A stretch of DNA of 62,072 nucleotides, from assembly GCA_947476485.1 (NCBI GenBank), contig CANJQU010000015.1:1-62072 (forward strand), given 5' to 3'. Below the pieces are notes generated by a model. It was given only the letters and a program-made list of their open reading frames with translations, searched no databases and was not told the DNA's origin. Shown here piece after piece: positions 1-8,368 of this stretch. The translations under genes were made by a program, and so were the position numbers. The DNA comes from Chitinophagaceae bacterium (GTDB lineage Bacteria > Bacteroidota > Bacteroidia > Chitinophagales > Chitinophagaceae). Every line of letters starts with the position of its first letter. Position 1 is the first letter of the stretch.

Positions 1-870
1 GATGCAATTGTGCTTAAATACTTTACAAACCCTTCTCCATACGGTTACCTCGGTATACTAAACGAGGCGGGCACAATGCTGAGCTCCCATTTTATGGGGC
101 ACCCATCTTTGCAAGCTAAAATTTACAGCAATGGGGATGTGTTATCCGGGGCAATAGACTACTCCGATTACGCGGAAATGGACTTTTACAACAAAGCCAC
201 AAATACTTGGACTTATGTAAAAGGCACATCTCATGATACTACTACTCTTGTAAACTACACGCCTTTCCGGCTTCCTGACGGCACACTATGCGCGTTCAAC
301 GTGACTTACAAATCGGGCAAAACCTATCTGTCTATAGCAAATCCAAGCGGTGCCACCTACCCTACCCCGCTCTATCATTCGCTCTTCCTACAGGAAATGC
401 CGGAATTGGCGTATGACTACTTCGCAGAACGCGGGCCCTACCTGGTGGCATCCTGCCAGGATGAGAATACATTTACGATTGTGATCGGCAAGGGCACACA
501 AACAACAAACTACCCTACAAAACTTTATGCTTACAAATGGACCAAAAATGAGTTGAGCTTTACGACACTGTACACTGAAGTTACACTGACCGAGGCTGAA
601 GGCACTGCGTTCAACTCACCTTCAACGCACTGTTTGCCAGATGGTACCGCGTACCGCTGGAACCTTTCGCTGGATGCGCTATCCGGAAATGTATTGACGG
701 CAGATGCCACAGGTGTGCACCGTTATGGTCAAATAACTTTGCCAACCAATACGGGAATAGGCGCAGTGACCTATATCGATGGCGGTTATTACGGTGTTGC
801 TTATCCCTACAGCGACCAATTTGATACTGATCACAAATTGCGTATGGATATTGTGAAGCTGATAAAATAG
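1..870 (+). CDS. Hypothetical protein, 5' end outside window
   Basis: The frame is open to the left edge (the codons before the GTG at position 10 are also sense), so this is the C-terminal part, about 290 residues, of a longer protein. No start or signal peptide is visible. The sequence is rich in Tyr, Thr and Asn, with alternating hydrophobic and polar residues and repeated Gly-Asp or Asn-Gly turns. This fits a secreted or surface beta-structured protein such as a propeller-like lipoprotein. There is no C-terminal T9SS sorting motif. I do not recognise the family. It converges on the leftward gene at 987-1421, and a hairpin lies between them. Confidence 0.6.
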   Translation, partial: DAIVLKYFTNPSPYGYLGILNEAGTMLSSHFMGHPSLQAKIYSNGDVLSGAIDYSDYAEMDFYNKATNTWTYVKGTSHDTTTLVNYTPFRLPDGTLCAFNVTYKSGKTYLSIANPSGATYPTPLYHSLFLQEMPELAYDYFAERGPYLVASCQDENTFTIVIGKGTQTTNYPTKLYAYKWTKNELSFTTLYTEVTLTEAEGTAFNSPSTHCLPDGTAYRWNLSLDALSGNVLTADATGVHRYGQITLPTNTGIGAVTYIDGGYYGVAYPYSDQFDTDHKLRMDIVKLIK

Positions 871-937
871 CAACAATTAACTCGGGTCATCCCATTATGC
901 ACAATTATAGTCTGCCTTTCATAAACGAAAGACGAAA

Positions 938-961
938 AAGCCACTTCCGTAGAAATGGCTT
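938..961. terminator. Hairpin between convergent genes
   Basis: AAGCCA..TTC (938-947) pairs with GAA..TGGCTT (952-961), with one C/A mismatch and a 4-nt loop. There is an A-run on the left and an AT-rich stretch on the right, so it could terminate both convergent genes. Confidence 0.55.
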
Positions 962-986
962 AATTCTTAAATTGAAAAGGTATGGA

Positions 987-1421
987 CTAGCGGTAGTGAT
1001 AAAATCCTTCTTCATCACGTGTCAGCCTTGTGCCGCTGTGAAAGCAGATAGTCGCGTCGTTAGCTTCACTCCTTTTACAATAATCTCCCTTCACAGGGCC
1101 TTTTACTACTATAGTCTCCACATCCTGTTTCTCAGTCTGACCCGGCAGATCACCAGTTGGCCCATAGGTAGTAACTTCATCGGGATAAAGAGGCTCATTT
1201 CCTTCAGGATCTACTGTTTTAAAACAACTTACAGACTTCCTGTCTGGGTTAATTTTACATACCTCGTAAGGAACAAGGTGGCATGATAACTCGACAGTTT
1301 TCTGTTGTATTGCAGGTGCCGCGCTTACATGTTTTGCAGCTGGCTGCGGTTTACAAATCTGTGCTTCCGCGCCGGAACACGCAAATGCGGCAATTGCCAG
1401 CGCTATTATTATATGTTTCAT
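987..1421 (-). CDS. Small secreted cysteine-containing protein
   Basis: The protein has 144 residues. A signal peptide covers about residues 1-20 (MKHIIIALAIAAF..., cleavage after AEA or AQA). The mature part has six or more Cys and many charged residues but no recognisable domain. The signal peptide and general build resemble the next gene to the right (1468-1752), which is on the same strand, so the two may be diverged tandem paralogues. It is probably periplasmic or extracellular. Function unknown. Confidence 0.65.
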   Translation of the reverse strand: MKHIIIALAIAAFACSGAEAQICKPQPAAKHVSAAPAIQQKTVELSCHLVPYEVCKINPDRKSVSCFKTVDPEGNEPLYPDEVTTYGPTGDLPGQTEKQDVETIVVKGPVKGDYCKRSEANDATICFHSGTRLTRDEEGFYHYR

Positions 1422-1467
1422 AATTTCAATTTTTTAAGATTATCAGAAAATACTACCTCGCTAAATA

Positions 1468-1746
1468 CTACCTCACTGCAAGCGACTTTTCGCCCACAGG
1501 TTTTGTTGTCGTGTTTTTATACAGGCAACAAGTATAGTAACCACCCTGCTCGCGGCACACCTGGTACGTACGGGTTTCAGATACCAGCTTGGGCTGAGGA
1601 CGCGCGACATGTGCAACCTTATGCATCTTTTGTGCTTTGTGCACCTTAGCTGTCTTAGAAGCAGGGCACACGCACTTCTTGGTCTGCGCCTGGGCACCCG
1701 CACATGTAAACCCAACTACCGCCAATGCCATTATTATCTTTTTCAT
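1468..1746 (-). CDS. Small secreted Lys/Cys-rich protein
   Basis: The start is taken at the MKKIIMALAV methionine (1746); an in-frame ATG two codons upstream is also possible. The signal peptide ends around AGAQAQ. The mature part, about 70 residues, is basic (repeated K-H-K-A-Q) and has five Cys, including a CVC near the new N-terminus and a late CC pair. The Cys content suggests disulphides or metal binding. No family was recognised. It lies 47 bp upstream of the similar gene at 987-1421 in the same orientation, so the two may be co-transcribed. Confidence 0.65.
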   Translation of the reverse strand: MKKIIMALAVVGFTCAGAQAQTKKCVCPASKTAKVHKAQKMHKVAHVARPQPKLVSETRTYQVCREQGGYYTCCLYKNTTTKPVGEKSLAVR

Positions 1747-1875
1747 AACCATTCCATTTAAGTTTACAAAATCAATTTCTCACACTAGCTGTGTAAAAAC
1801 CGTTCCGTTGAACGTTAAAGGAATGATAAGTAATGCGTATTGCCATTTGGCATGATTATTAGTTCAACTGTCATT

Positions 1876-2658
1876 ATGAACAACAAAATAATAACGACCC
1901 CGGCAGTGCTAATTATAGCAATCTCTTCCTTTTATGCGTGTAAAAAAAGCAAGCCTAACCCGGGCAATACCGCACAGGTGAGTATGCATCTTACTGATGA
2001 TCCCGCGAACTATGACCATGTGTACCTGGATATACAACAGGTAGCAGTAACAATGTCTGGCAGCAGTGAAGTCACACTTGATCTCATCCGGCCAGGCATC
2101 TATGATCTGCTGCAATTCAAAAACGGACTGGATACACTGCTCGCCAGAGCAATACTACCTGCCGGCACAGTGGGTCAAATACGACTCATACTGGGCAACA
2201 GCAATTCGATAGTGGTAAGCGGTGTAACCTATCCCTTAACAACTCCATCTGCGCAGGAGAGTGGTGTTAAATTAAACCTTCATCAAACATTTGCAGCAGG
2301 CGGCGCTTATGACATCTGGATAGACTTTGATGCAGGAAAATCTATTCTTCAAACCGGTTCGGGAGTATATAAACTGAAACCGGTGATCAGGGCATACAGC
2401 AGCGTCACATTGGGAAACATCAGGGGCTACATACTGCCGCTTGGTGCATTCGCCACGGTTTATGCCATTAACGGCACCGATACTGCCTCCGCCATACCTG
2501 CCGCAGATGGCTACTTTTCTATAAACGGCCTGGCTGCTGCTAACTATGAGATACTGGTGACGCCTGGAATAATAACACTTCAACCCTACACACAACCGAA
2601 TGTACAGGTTACCTACGGTGTTGCAAATAACCTAGGCACAATAACGCTACATCCTTAA
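1876..2658 (+). CDS. DUF4382-like lipoprotein
   Basis: The start is chosen at 1876 (MNNKIITTPAV), because this places a lipoprotein signal with lipobox FYAC at the N-terminus; the upstream ATG at 1840 would bury it. The mature protein opens with V-S-M-H-L-T-D-D-P-A, followed by a 'V.LDIQQV.V' strand. This is typical of DUF4382 proteins, which are beta-sandwich surface lipoproteins of Bacteroidota. The last 70 residues look like a carboxypeptidase-regulatory-like or Cna-B type sandwich (GYFSINGL..ANYEILV). It is probably anchored in the outer membrane. Substrate unknown. Confidence 0.75.
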   Translation: MNNKIITTPAVLIIAISSFYACKKSKPNPGNTAQVSMHLTDDPANYDHVYLDIQQVAVTMSGSSEVTLDLIRPGIYDLLQFKNGLDTLLARAILPAGTVGQIRLILGNSNSIVVSGVTYPLTTPSAQESGVKLNLHQTFAAGGAYDIWIDFDAGKSILQTGSGVYKLKPVIRAYSSVTLGNIRGYILPLGAFATVYAINGTDTASAIPAADGYFSINGLAAANYEILVTPGIITLQPYTQPNVQVTYGVANNLGTITLHP

Positions 2659-2673
2659 CAAGACGCTGATGTC

Positions 2674-2717
2674 AACGATGAAGAAAGGGCTCCGATATCG
2701 AGGGTCCTTTCTTCGTT
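2674..2717 (+). terminator. Likely terminator after the DUF4382-like gene
   Basis: AACGA..AGAAAGG pairs with CCTTTCT..TCGTT around a self-complementary centre (GATATC), with a 3-nt bulge, and is followed by TTAAAA. It lies between the lipoprotein stop and the topoisomerase start. Confidence 0.45.
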
Positions 2718-2772
2718 AAAAGACCAATGCGCAGGGGCATAGTTTTTAATACTGTTAGGCCAAAATGCATCT

Positions 2773-3879
2773 ATGAACGTTGCTCAGCAAATTACCATAA
2801 GAACAAGTAAACTAAGGAAGCTCACTACTACAGACAATGAAGAAACTGCCGCTGCCGCGAACCTGAAATATGTATATGACACCGAACGCGGTATTGAACG
2901 CATAAATCAAGGCGGCTCTTTCAAGTATGTGCTCAGCGGTAAAGAAGTAACCAGTGATGACATATTGCAACGGATAAAGAAACTTGCCATTCCGCCGGCA
3001 TGGACGAACGTGTGGATCTGCAAGGATGCCAACGGTCATCTGCAGGCGACCGGCCTGGACACAAAGGACAGGAAGCAATACCGCTATCATCCACTGTGGA
3101 ATAGCCTGCGGAACCTTACTAAGTTCTCTCATTTACTGGACTTCGGGATCGCACTGCCGGCCATCAAGCAGCGAATTCAAAAGGACATTTCTCAACCCGG
3201 ACTACCGTTAAACAAAGTACTGGCAACTATCGTGTCGCTTATGCAATGCACCTGTATACGCATAGGGAGCAATGAATACGAAAAGCTTTATGGCTCCTTC
3301 GGCCTGACAACACTTAAGGACAAACATGTAAAGATCGCCGGGAATGAGCTCAAGTTTTCGTTTAAAGGAAAGAAAGGTGTCTATCATAATATAGCACTCC
3401 GCAGCAAACGCCTTGCCCGCATCGTGAAGCAATGCAGAGACATACCGGGCCAGGAGCTCTTTCAATACTATAATGAACAAGGCGAGCGCAAACCAATCGA
3501 ATCCGGGATGGTGAACGACTACATAAAAGAGATATCCGGCGCACATTTTACATCAAAAGACTTTCGCACCTGGGCGGGCAGCACCTATGCATTTGAAGCG
3601 TTTCGGGAACTAGGCTGCTGTGACAGCGCTACCGAAGCAAAAAAGAAGATCGGGGATGCGCTGGATACTGTATCAAAGAAACTAGGCAACACCCGCAACG
3701 TATGCCGGAAGTATTATGTTCACCCGGTGATCATAGATTATTATTCAGACAGGACCATTGAAAAATACTTTGTTACAATGGAGCAGCTAAACAGCGCCAG
3801 CAGTGCCGACCTTAGCGCCGAAGAACAGGTGCTGCTGCAGATGCTCAGCGATCTGAAATCTGCGGTAATCGCAGCCTGA
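2773..3879 (+). CDS. DNA topoisomerase IB (poxvirus/eukaryote-like)
   Basis: This 368-residue protein relaxes supercoils by transient single-strand cleavage through a 3'-phosphotyrosine. The N-terminal part has the family hallmarks LKYV.D...GI.R, then IPPAW..VWIC and G.D.K.RKQYRYHP (about residues 75-105). The C-terminal catalytic domain carries RIGSNEY, KDKHV and F.GKKGV around residues 150-200. The nucleophile is very probably Tyr315 in the RKYYVHP motif. Bacterial IB enzymes are scattered accessory topoisomerases, so this is additional to TopA and gyrase. It has full length for the bacterial subfamily. The C-terminal 25 residues are a variable tail. Confidence 0.93.
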   Translation: MNVAQQITIRTSKLRKLTTTDNEETAAAANLKYVYDTERGIERINQGGSFKYVLSGKEVTSDDILQRIKKLAIPPAWTNVWICKDANGHLQATGLDTKDRKQYRYHPLWNSLRNLTKFSHLLDFGIALPAIKQRIQKDISQPGLPLNKVLATIVSLMQCTCIRIGSNEYEKLYGSFGLTTLKDKHVKIAGNELKFSFKGKKGVYHNIALRSKRLARIVKQCRDIPGQELFQYYNEQGERKPIESGMVNDYIKEISGAHFTSKDFRTWAGSTYAFEAFRELGCCDSATEAKKKIGDALDTVSKKLGNTRNVCRKYYVHPVIIDYYSDRTIEKYFVTMEQLNSASSADLSAEEQVLLQMLSDLKSAVIAA

Positions 3880-3894
3880 GACCGTGCAGCGACT

Positions 3895-4020
3895 TTAAAA
3901 ATAGCGAGTGTCACCCATTCCGTACTGACGCTTGTCGTAGCACCTGCCATGGTGCCGTGCTGCACAAGAGGACAAACACACAACTACTAATATTACCAGG
4001 ATCAGTTTTGTTTTCATCAT
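3895..4020 (-). CDS. 41-residue small lipoprotein
   Basis: This is a short gene. Two ATGs (4020 and 4017) are followed by a basic and then hydrophobic signal, with the lipobox LSSC (Cys19) and a short mature tail containing HH, Cys, several Arg and Tyr, ending in RYF. The composition is what a Bacteroidota lipoprotein looks like: a two- to three-Lys start, a long run of Leu, Val and Ile, then SSC. It converges with the topoisomerase gene, with the two stops 16 bp apart. Function unknown. A similar His-rich small lipoprotein lies at 59665-59811. Confidence 0.6.
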   Translation of the reverse strand: MMKTKLILVILVVVCLSSCAARHHGRCYDKRQYGMGDTRYF

Positions 4021-4184
4021 GTAAAAGACTGCATAAATCATGCCGCTTTTGGCGACGAAATGTTAAGTAGTATGTGTCGATTATCCAAAGTAGCCGCCAT
4101 GAATGTTCCTATCACCCGCAGCGATGTGCTAATATCAAGAAAAATAGCCGCAGACATTAAAAATTAAATATTTCACCCCATTTA

Positions 4185-4216
4185 TTTGGCTTGTTTGTGA
4201 AAAAATTGATATTTTG
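4185..4216 (+). promoter_or_regulatory. Putative Bacteroidota promoter of the papain-like gene
   Basis: TTTG (4185-4188) is followed 21 nt later by TATTTTG (4210-4216), one base short of the -7 consensus TAnnTTTG. This leaves an A-rich 33-nt leader before the ATG at 4250. Confidence 0.45.
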
Positions 4217-4249
4217 TAAAAAATTAATAAAACTAAAAAAACAGATAGT

Positions 4250-5422
4250 ATGAAAAGGACGTTATTTAAAAGGGTGGCGATCATGGCCGCGGCATCATTG
4301 ATTTTTTATGGATGTAAGAAGCAATCGAGCCCGGGCCCTGATAATACCACAGTTGCAGTACACAGATTTGGTGTAAACCCGATGACAGATGATCAATGGA
4401 ATTTCGTACCTGTTTTCGCACCCGATGTGCTTGGAAAAGGCGCTAAAGGAACCGGTTTGGTTGCAGGAACATTGCCATCCAGTTTCCTATTATCTTCTCC
4501 TGCAGTAAGAGACCAGGGACAGATAGGTAGCTGCACCGGTTTTTGCGGCGCAGAAACAGATGCGATACTTAAGTATTACAAGACCGTAGTAGCACCTGTT
4601 ACTTCAACGGGCCTCGATTCTGCGCATGGCCTGACTACTGCGGTAAGCACCCAGTTTTCCGGTACTTCATTGTTCGGAACCTCCGGTGCATTGAGCCCAC
4701 TGTTCATTTATTATGTTGAACGTTGCGTAATAAACGGAGGATCAATCGGTTCTGATCCAGGAGCTAGTATGGTAAACATCTGCCAGACTTTGCAGGGTTT
4801 ATCAACCAATACGACTTCGGGCCGTACGCTTACCAAGAAAATATCGGGCGTAACCTATACCTTTTCGGGTGATTGCACAGAGAACCTGTATGCCTATCCA
4901 ACAACCGCAACACCATCGTCCAGTCAATATACTACACCGCCGTCGAGCACAGCCATTGCCAGTGCCCCCAGCTTCAAAATTGGAGCACAATCGGGAACAA
5001 CAGGCAGCAGCGGAACTACCACCCATGGTTACTATGTGATCAATTCAACATCACGTGTTAACGACGTTAAGGTGGCCCTGTACAACAAAAAACCTGTGAT
5101 GATGGGTTTTAATGTTTATGATAACAGCGCTTACCAATACTTCGAAGGCCTTGGTGTTACCGGCTATTCGCCGAATAAGTTTGTATATAATCCACTTACC
5201 ACTTCAGGTTCTTTGATCTCCGGGTTGTCATTGTTGGGCGGCCATGCAGTGCCGATAATCGGTTATATAGACCAGGCAGGCGCACCAGGTGGCGGTTACT
5301 TCATTGTTGAAAATTCATGGAATACGAACTGGGGATACCAGGGCTATTTCTACATGCCATATTCTGTTTTAGCGAGCACAACAATAGTTCCGGCAGGAAG
5401 CTTGTATGTTTGTATTATCTAA
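4250..5422 (+). CDS. Papain-family (C1) cysteine protease lipoprotein
   Basis: The signal has a lipobox ending at Cys22 (IFYGC), so it is probably lipid-anchored at the surface or in the outer membrane. The catalytic set of peptidase family C1 is complete. The oxyanion Gln89 and nucleophile Cys95 lie in RDQGQIGSCTGF, the His in GGHAVPIIGY, and the Asn in ENSWNTNWGYQGYF. There is no long prodomain, only about 55 residues between the lipid Cys and the catalytic domain. An insert between Cys and His is rich in Thr, Ser and Gly (residues about 180-260). It is a stand-alone gene with its own promoter and terminator. Likely role: extracellular proteolysis. Substrate unknown. Confidence 0.88.
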   Translation: MKRTLFKRVAIMAAASLIFYGCKKQSSPGPDNTTVAVHRFGVNPMTDDQWNFVPVFAPDVLGKGAKGTGLVAGTLPSSFLLSSPAVRDQGQIGSCTGFCGAETDAILKYYKTVVAPVTSTGLDSAHGLTTAVSTQFSGTSLFGTSGALSPLFIYYVERCVINGGSIGSDPGASMVNICQTLQGLSTNTTSGRTLTKKISGVTYTFSGDCTENLYAYPTTATPSSSQYTTPPSSTAIASAPSFKIGAQSGTTGSSGTTTHGYYVINSTSRVNDVKVALYNKKPVMMGFNVYDNSAYQYFEGLGVTGYSPNKFVYNPLTTSGSLISGLSLLGGHAVPIIGYIDQAGAPGGGYFIVENSWNTNWGYQGYFYMPYSVLASTTIVPAGSLYVCII

Positions 5423-5448
5423 GACAACATAAATTTATAGAAGAGCGC

Positions 5449-5473
5449 AGGCTGTTCCCATATGGAGCAGCCT
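5449..5473 (+). terminator. Terminator of the papain-like gene
   Basis: AGGCTG-T-TCC pairs with GGA-G-CAGCCT around a 5-nt loop and is followed by GTTCTGTTTT. It starts 26 bp after the stop codon. Confidence 0.7.
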
Positions 5474-5728
5474 GTTCTGTTTTAACATTTACCGGAATAA
5501 TACCTGTCTCAAATTATACAATGCCTCACTTTCGGATGAATAAAAAAACGGGCTAATATGGGACATTGCATGCTTTGAAATATCACAGTTTTTCAGAAAA
5601 AAAGATTGCACAGGTTTGTGTTGATAATCAAGTTTTTAAGCAGAAAAAATATCACAAAAACCTCACAAGAGTATCACACGGCTGATCAATTTCCGGGGGC
5701 TCAGCTTGCCTGCTGAGCTGCAAAAAGA

Positions 5729-5884
5729 TACCCCATTTATACCCCATTCATGCCCCATTATTACCCACCTGAATTTGATACCTATTTACCCGAAAGACAA
5801 AAGACAAACAATTTAACGAGGGATAAAAAGGCCCCATTTGTACCGCATCTATGCCCCATTCATGCCTCATTATTACCCATCTGA
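5729..5884. repeat. Two degenerate CCCCATT arrays in a gene-free gap
   Basis: The gap 5474-6172 holds no convincing gene. Array 1 (5729-5772) repeats the unit (T)ACCCCATT(T/C)AT about three times and ends in ATTACCCACCTGA. Array 2 (5831-5884) repeats the same unit and ends in ATTACCCATCTGA. They are about 100 bp apart. A perfect hairpin GCTCAGC-TTGCCT-GCTGAGC (5699-5718) precedes array 1. Function unknown; possibly decayed protein-binding iterons. Confidence 0.5.
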
Positions 5885-6172
5885 TTTCAAGTTTGGCCAG
5901 CAAATGCCGAGAATTCCGGCTACATGCCGTATGGTCAAAAGTCTGCTCCCCGGGGCTTAAAAGCCGGCACTTTTAATAAACCAGTCTAATTTTGATTTCC
6001 GAAAAGGTGTAAAATGACAACTGATTTCTGGTACACGTTGGGTGTGATCATTGATCGATATGAGTCGCAAACGTGAAATTATGGCACAAATTTACGAAGC
6101 AATATAACACGAGACAAGACGATTTATCTATAGCCATATTGTGGATAACGGGCGGCTCAACCAAGGTGAGTA

Positions 6173-6772
6173 TCAATGAAGCTGCGTGACGTTTTCGATA
6201 TTGTCTATGAGCCACTTGCCACCGGCCTTTGACATTCTGAATTTGAGCTGCATCATTACATCCAGTGTTACGGCGGCTGTATCGCTGCCTGTTACCTGTT
6301 CCATTACTTTGGCTGTGTCTATAGCGGCCAGCGTTGATTCGATCTCCTGCGTCCATAGTACCAGGTCGAAGTCGAAGCCAACGGGTGGCCCACCTAACTC
6401 AGGGTTCTCTTTGAAGTATTTGTCGCACTTTTTATAATAGTCCATTTGGTTAGACATGTACTTGTCGGAAATGTAGCCACTGGCTCTCAGTGCGCTGAGA
6501 TACTCCTGTGCCTTGCCGAAGTTGACCGAGTATGGCTTGCCTTTTTCGTTTTCTCCATAGGTCACATTATTGACCATTTCTATCTTCGTAATGGTATCCC
6601 GGTGCTGTTTGTACCATTTCAGAAAATTTATTGCCGCATTTGCAGCATCGCTATTCTGCACTGGCTGTGCGATGACTGCTGCACTGTCAACAGCATTCTT
6701 AATATCGCTGTTTCTCCCATTATTGCAGGATAACAGGAAAAGCAGCGCCGCAGCAAAAAGTGATTGTTTCAT
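6173..6772 (-). CDS. Lipoprotein of unknown function
   Basis: The start is set at 6772 (MKQSLFAAALLFLLSC), which gives a clean lipobox LLSC at Cys16. The longer in-frame extension would add an unlikely hydrophobic stretch. The mature region, about 180 residues, contains A-I-N-F-L-K-W-Y, a central YYKKCDKYFKENPEL segment and, at the C-terminus, WLIDNIENV. This arrangement is reminiscent of DUF3828-type lipoproteins (NTF2-like fold: early F..WY, late W.I). It is monocistronic. Role unknown. Confidence 0.75.
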   Translation of the reverse strand: MKQSLFAAALLFLLSCNNGRNSDIKNAVDSAAVIAQPVQNSDAANAAINFLKWYKQHRDTITKIEMVNNVTYGENEKGKPYSVNFGKAQEYLSALRASGYISDKYMSNQMDYYKKCDKYFKENPELGGPPVGFDFDLVLWTQEIESTLAAIDTAKVMEQVTGSDTAAVTLDVMMQLKFRMSKAGGKWLIDNIENVTQLH

Positions 6773-6895
6773 GCGTATTGAATTGAGAAAGCACAAAATA
6801 AACAAAAAAATAAAATGCAATTCAGGATCGTGAAAAAGGGTGTATTTCAATTCCTGGCACTAAATACGATTTAACCCTAAGTTAAGGGGTATGTC

Positions 6896-6975
6896 GCCCT
6901 TTCAGGGCTTTGTCGTTGTGGGCATTTACGTCCGGGGGCGTCACCCCCGGCTAGTATATACCGCTCCTTCAGAGC
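6896..6975. repeat. Cluster of three REP-like hairpins
   Basis: Three hairpins stand in a row within 80 bp: GCCCT-TTC-AGGGC (6896-6908), CCGGGGG-CGTCA-CCCCCGG (6932-6950) and GCTC-CTTCA-GAGC (6963-6975). The G+C is much higher than in the flanking AT-rich gap (6773-7123). The layout resembles repetitive extragenic palindromes mobilised by REP-associated transposases. No transposase is visible nearby. Confidence 0.5.
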
Positions 6976-7123
6976 TGCTTGTATTTTTCAATAATCTTTA
7001 ACTTAGAGAATGCCCGTTGGGGTTGGCGCTTGATCCGGTCCTTTTACCACCGGGGTATGAAAAGGAGTTACAAAAATGAAGCTTTGATATACTTTTACAT
7101 CTGAACTTATCAGTACCGGGGAA

Positions 7124-7387
7124 ATGGCGCTCAATAAAACTATAAAACGTGAACTGGAGGTTGCATTTTCAAAACATGCACAGCCCATGTGGATGCGTAT
7201 TGCTAAGTACTTAGTATTGGGTAGTGTGGTGTACTTTTTTTGGAGCAGCAAATTACTTTGGGTCATTTTGCTGGTAGTATTTGCTCTAGGCTTTTCGGTA
7301 CATTTCTGGTACCGGTACAAAACCGGTGGGTGGACAAAAAGCTATGGTGGGTGGGACTATGAGAAAAACAAGCCAATGGATAGATAG
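7124..7387 (+). CDS. Small membrane protein, unknown function
   Basis: The protein has 87 residues: an amphipathic, basic N-terminus (about 1-25), one or two closely spaced hydrophobic segments (about 29-60, rich in Leu, Val and Trp), and a hydrophilic tail with W..GGW..SYGGW repeats of Trp, Gly and Tyr. It is probably an inner-membrane protein. No family was recognised. An imperfect GGCC..GGCC hairpin just after the stop (7388-7406) may terminate it. Confidence 0.55.
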   Translation: MALNKTIKRELEVAFSKHAQPMWMRIAKYLVLGSVVYFFWSSKLLWVILLVVFALGFSVHFWYRYKTGGWTKSYGGWDYEKNKPMDR

Positions 7388-7514
7388 GCCAAAGAAGCTT
7401 CGGCCATTGGGTGTCCCGCTCCGTATTCACCCTATTGTTATTGATCCAACGAACTGCAATCTGAAGATTACACTCCGCACGGACCAGGAGGTTGTCCAAA
7501 TTCCAGCTTAATTA

Positions 7515-7603
7515 CTTTGAATACCTCTTCGCTATCGCTCAGCGTGAGCCTGGAGACGGAGTTATATTTTCACTTCCGGATGCCCTTTTGGAACATCCGG
7601 GAA
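7515..7603. repeat. Dispersed hairpin repeat, copy 1
   Basis: This segment shares an ordered series of blocks with 8369-8460: TTGAATnCC, CTTCG, TCGCTCAG, GGAGACGGAG, and CTTCCGGATGC...ATCCGG, the last forming a hairpin. It is non-coding, although an open frame runs through it into the HD gene. The core TTCG..TCGCTCAGnG resembles a widespread Bacteroidota intergenic repeat. Confidence 0.6.
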
Positions 7604-7711
7604 AATCCGAAAGAGCAGGCGCACACATTTCTTTTCCCGCAGTGGCCCAGAAGACCAAAAATTGTAGTAATTAGCAGAGGGATTTTTTTCGAGGCAGCAA
7701 AATCAACGGAT

Positions 7712-8305
7712 ATGGAATTTGAATTGGTAAAGAAGTTCATCATGAAGAAGCTGAAGAATGAGCTCCCGAAAAATCTCACCTACCACAGCGCTGAGCATAT
7801 TAAAGACGTATACCGCTCCGCGAAGAGGCTGGCTAAGCTGGAAGGAGTGACTGGAGCGGATCTGACGCTGCTGCTTACAGCGGTACTGTTTCATGATTCA
7901 GGCTTCATAAAGAGCCAAAAGGAACATGAGCGCCTTTCCTGCGAGATCGCAAGGGAATATTTACCGGGATATGGCTATAGCGAGGACCAGATAGAACGGA
8001 TATGTGGCATGATCAATGCTACCAAAATACCACAGACGCCGCACAACAGACTCGAAGAAATAATATGCGATGCAGACCTGGACTATCTTGGCAGGGACGA
8101 CTTCTTCAGAATAGGCAAGGGTCTTTATGAGGAGTTGTGCATGTACGGAATTCTTAACGACGTATACGAGTGGAACAAGCTGCAGGTTCGTTTCCTCGAG
8201 AAGCACACCTATTTCACGAAGACGGCGAAGCAGCTACGCAAACCCAAGAAGGATGAATACATAAAGATGGTTAAGGACAAGCTGAAAGAAGATAAAAAGA
8301 AGTGA
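7712..8305 (+). CDS. HD-domain phosphohydrolase-like protein
   Basis: The start is set at 7712 (MEFELVKKF), because the 65 upstream in-frame codons lie in a repeat also found at 8369. The protein has 197 residues. Metal-binding HD motifs are visible: H in YHSAEH, the HD pair in LFHDSGF, a later H of KEHERLS, and D in CDADLDYLG. HD proteins hydrolyse phosphoesters, often nucleotides or (p)ppGpp. The size fits small stand-alone HD proteins rather than full RelA/SpoT. The C-terminus is Lys-rich. The gene sits between two copies of the same repeat, which suggests a mobile or recombinogenic segment. Confidence 0.8.
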   Translation: MEFELVKKFIMKKLKNELPKNLTYHSAEHIKDVYRSAKRLAKLEGVTGADLTLLLTAVLFHDSGFIKSQKEHERLSCEIAREYLPGYGYSEDQIERICGMINATKIPQTPHNRLEEIICDADLDYLGRDDFFRIGKGLYEELCMYGILNDVYEWNKLQVRFLEKHTYFTKTAKQLRKPKKDEYIKMVKDKLKEDKKK

Positions 8306-8368
8306 TCTGGAGCATACCTAGCATTCACTTTGCTTCTGGAAAGCAACAACGATTTTTCAACATTAGTT

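Noticed and set aside
897-1286. 129-codon plus-strand frame
   Set aside because: It is antisense to the secreted protein at 987-1421, which has a signal peptide and a terminator placed to serve it.
3741-3983. 80-codon minus-strand frame at the topoisomerase end
   Set aside because: It overlaps the topoisomerase and has no motif; the real minus-strand gene here is the lipoprotein at 3895-4020 in another frame.
6014-6076. 20-codon frame starting MTTDFWYT
   Set aside because: Too short and without neighbours, signal or ribosome-binding support; could be a fragment but cannot be supported.
7517-7711. N-terminal 65-codon extension of the HD gene
   Set aside because: This stretch is a copy of the repeat at 8369-8460, so it is non-coding; start moved to 7712.
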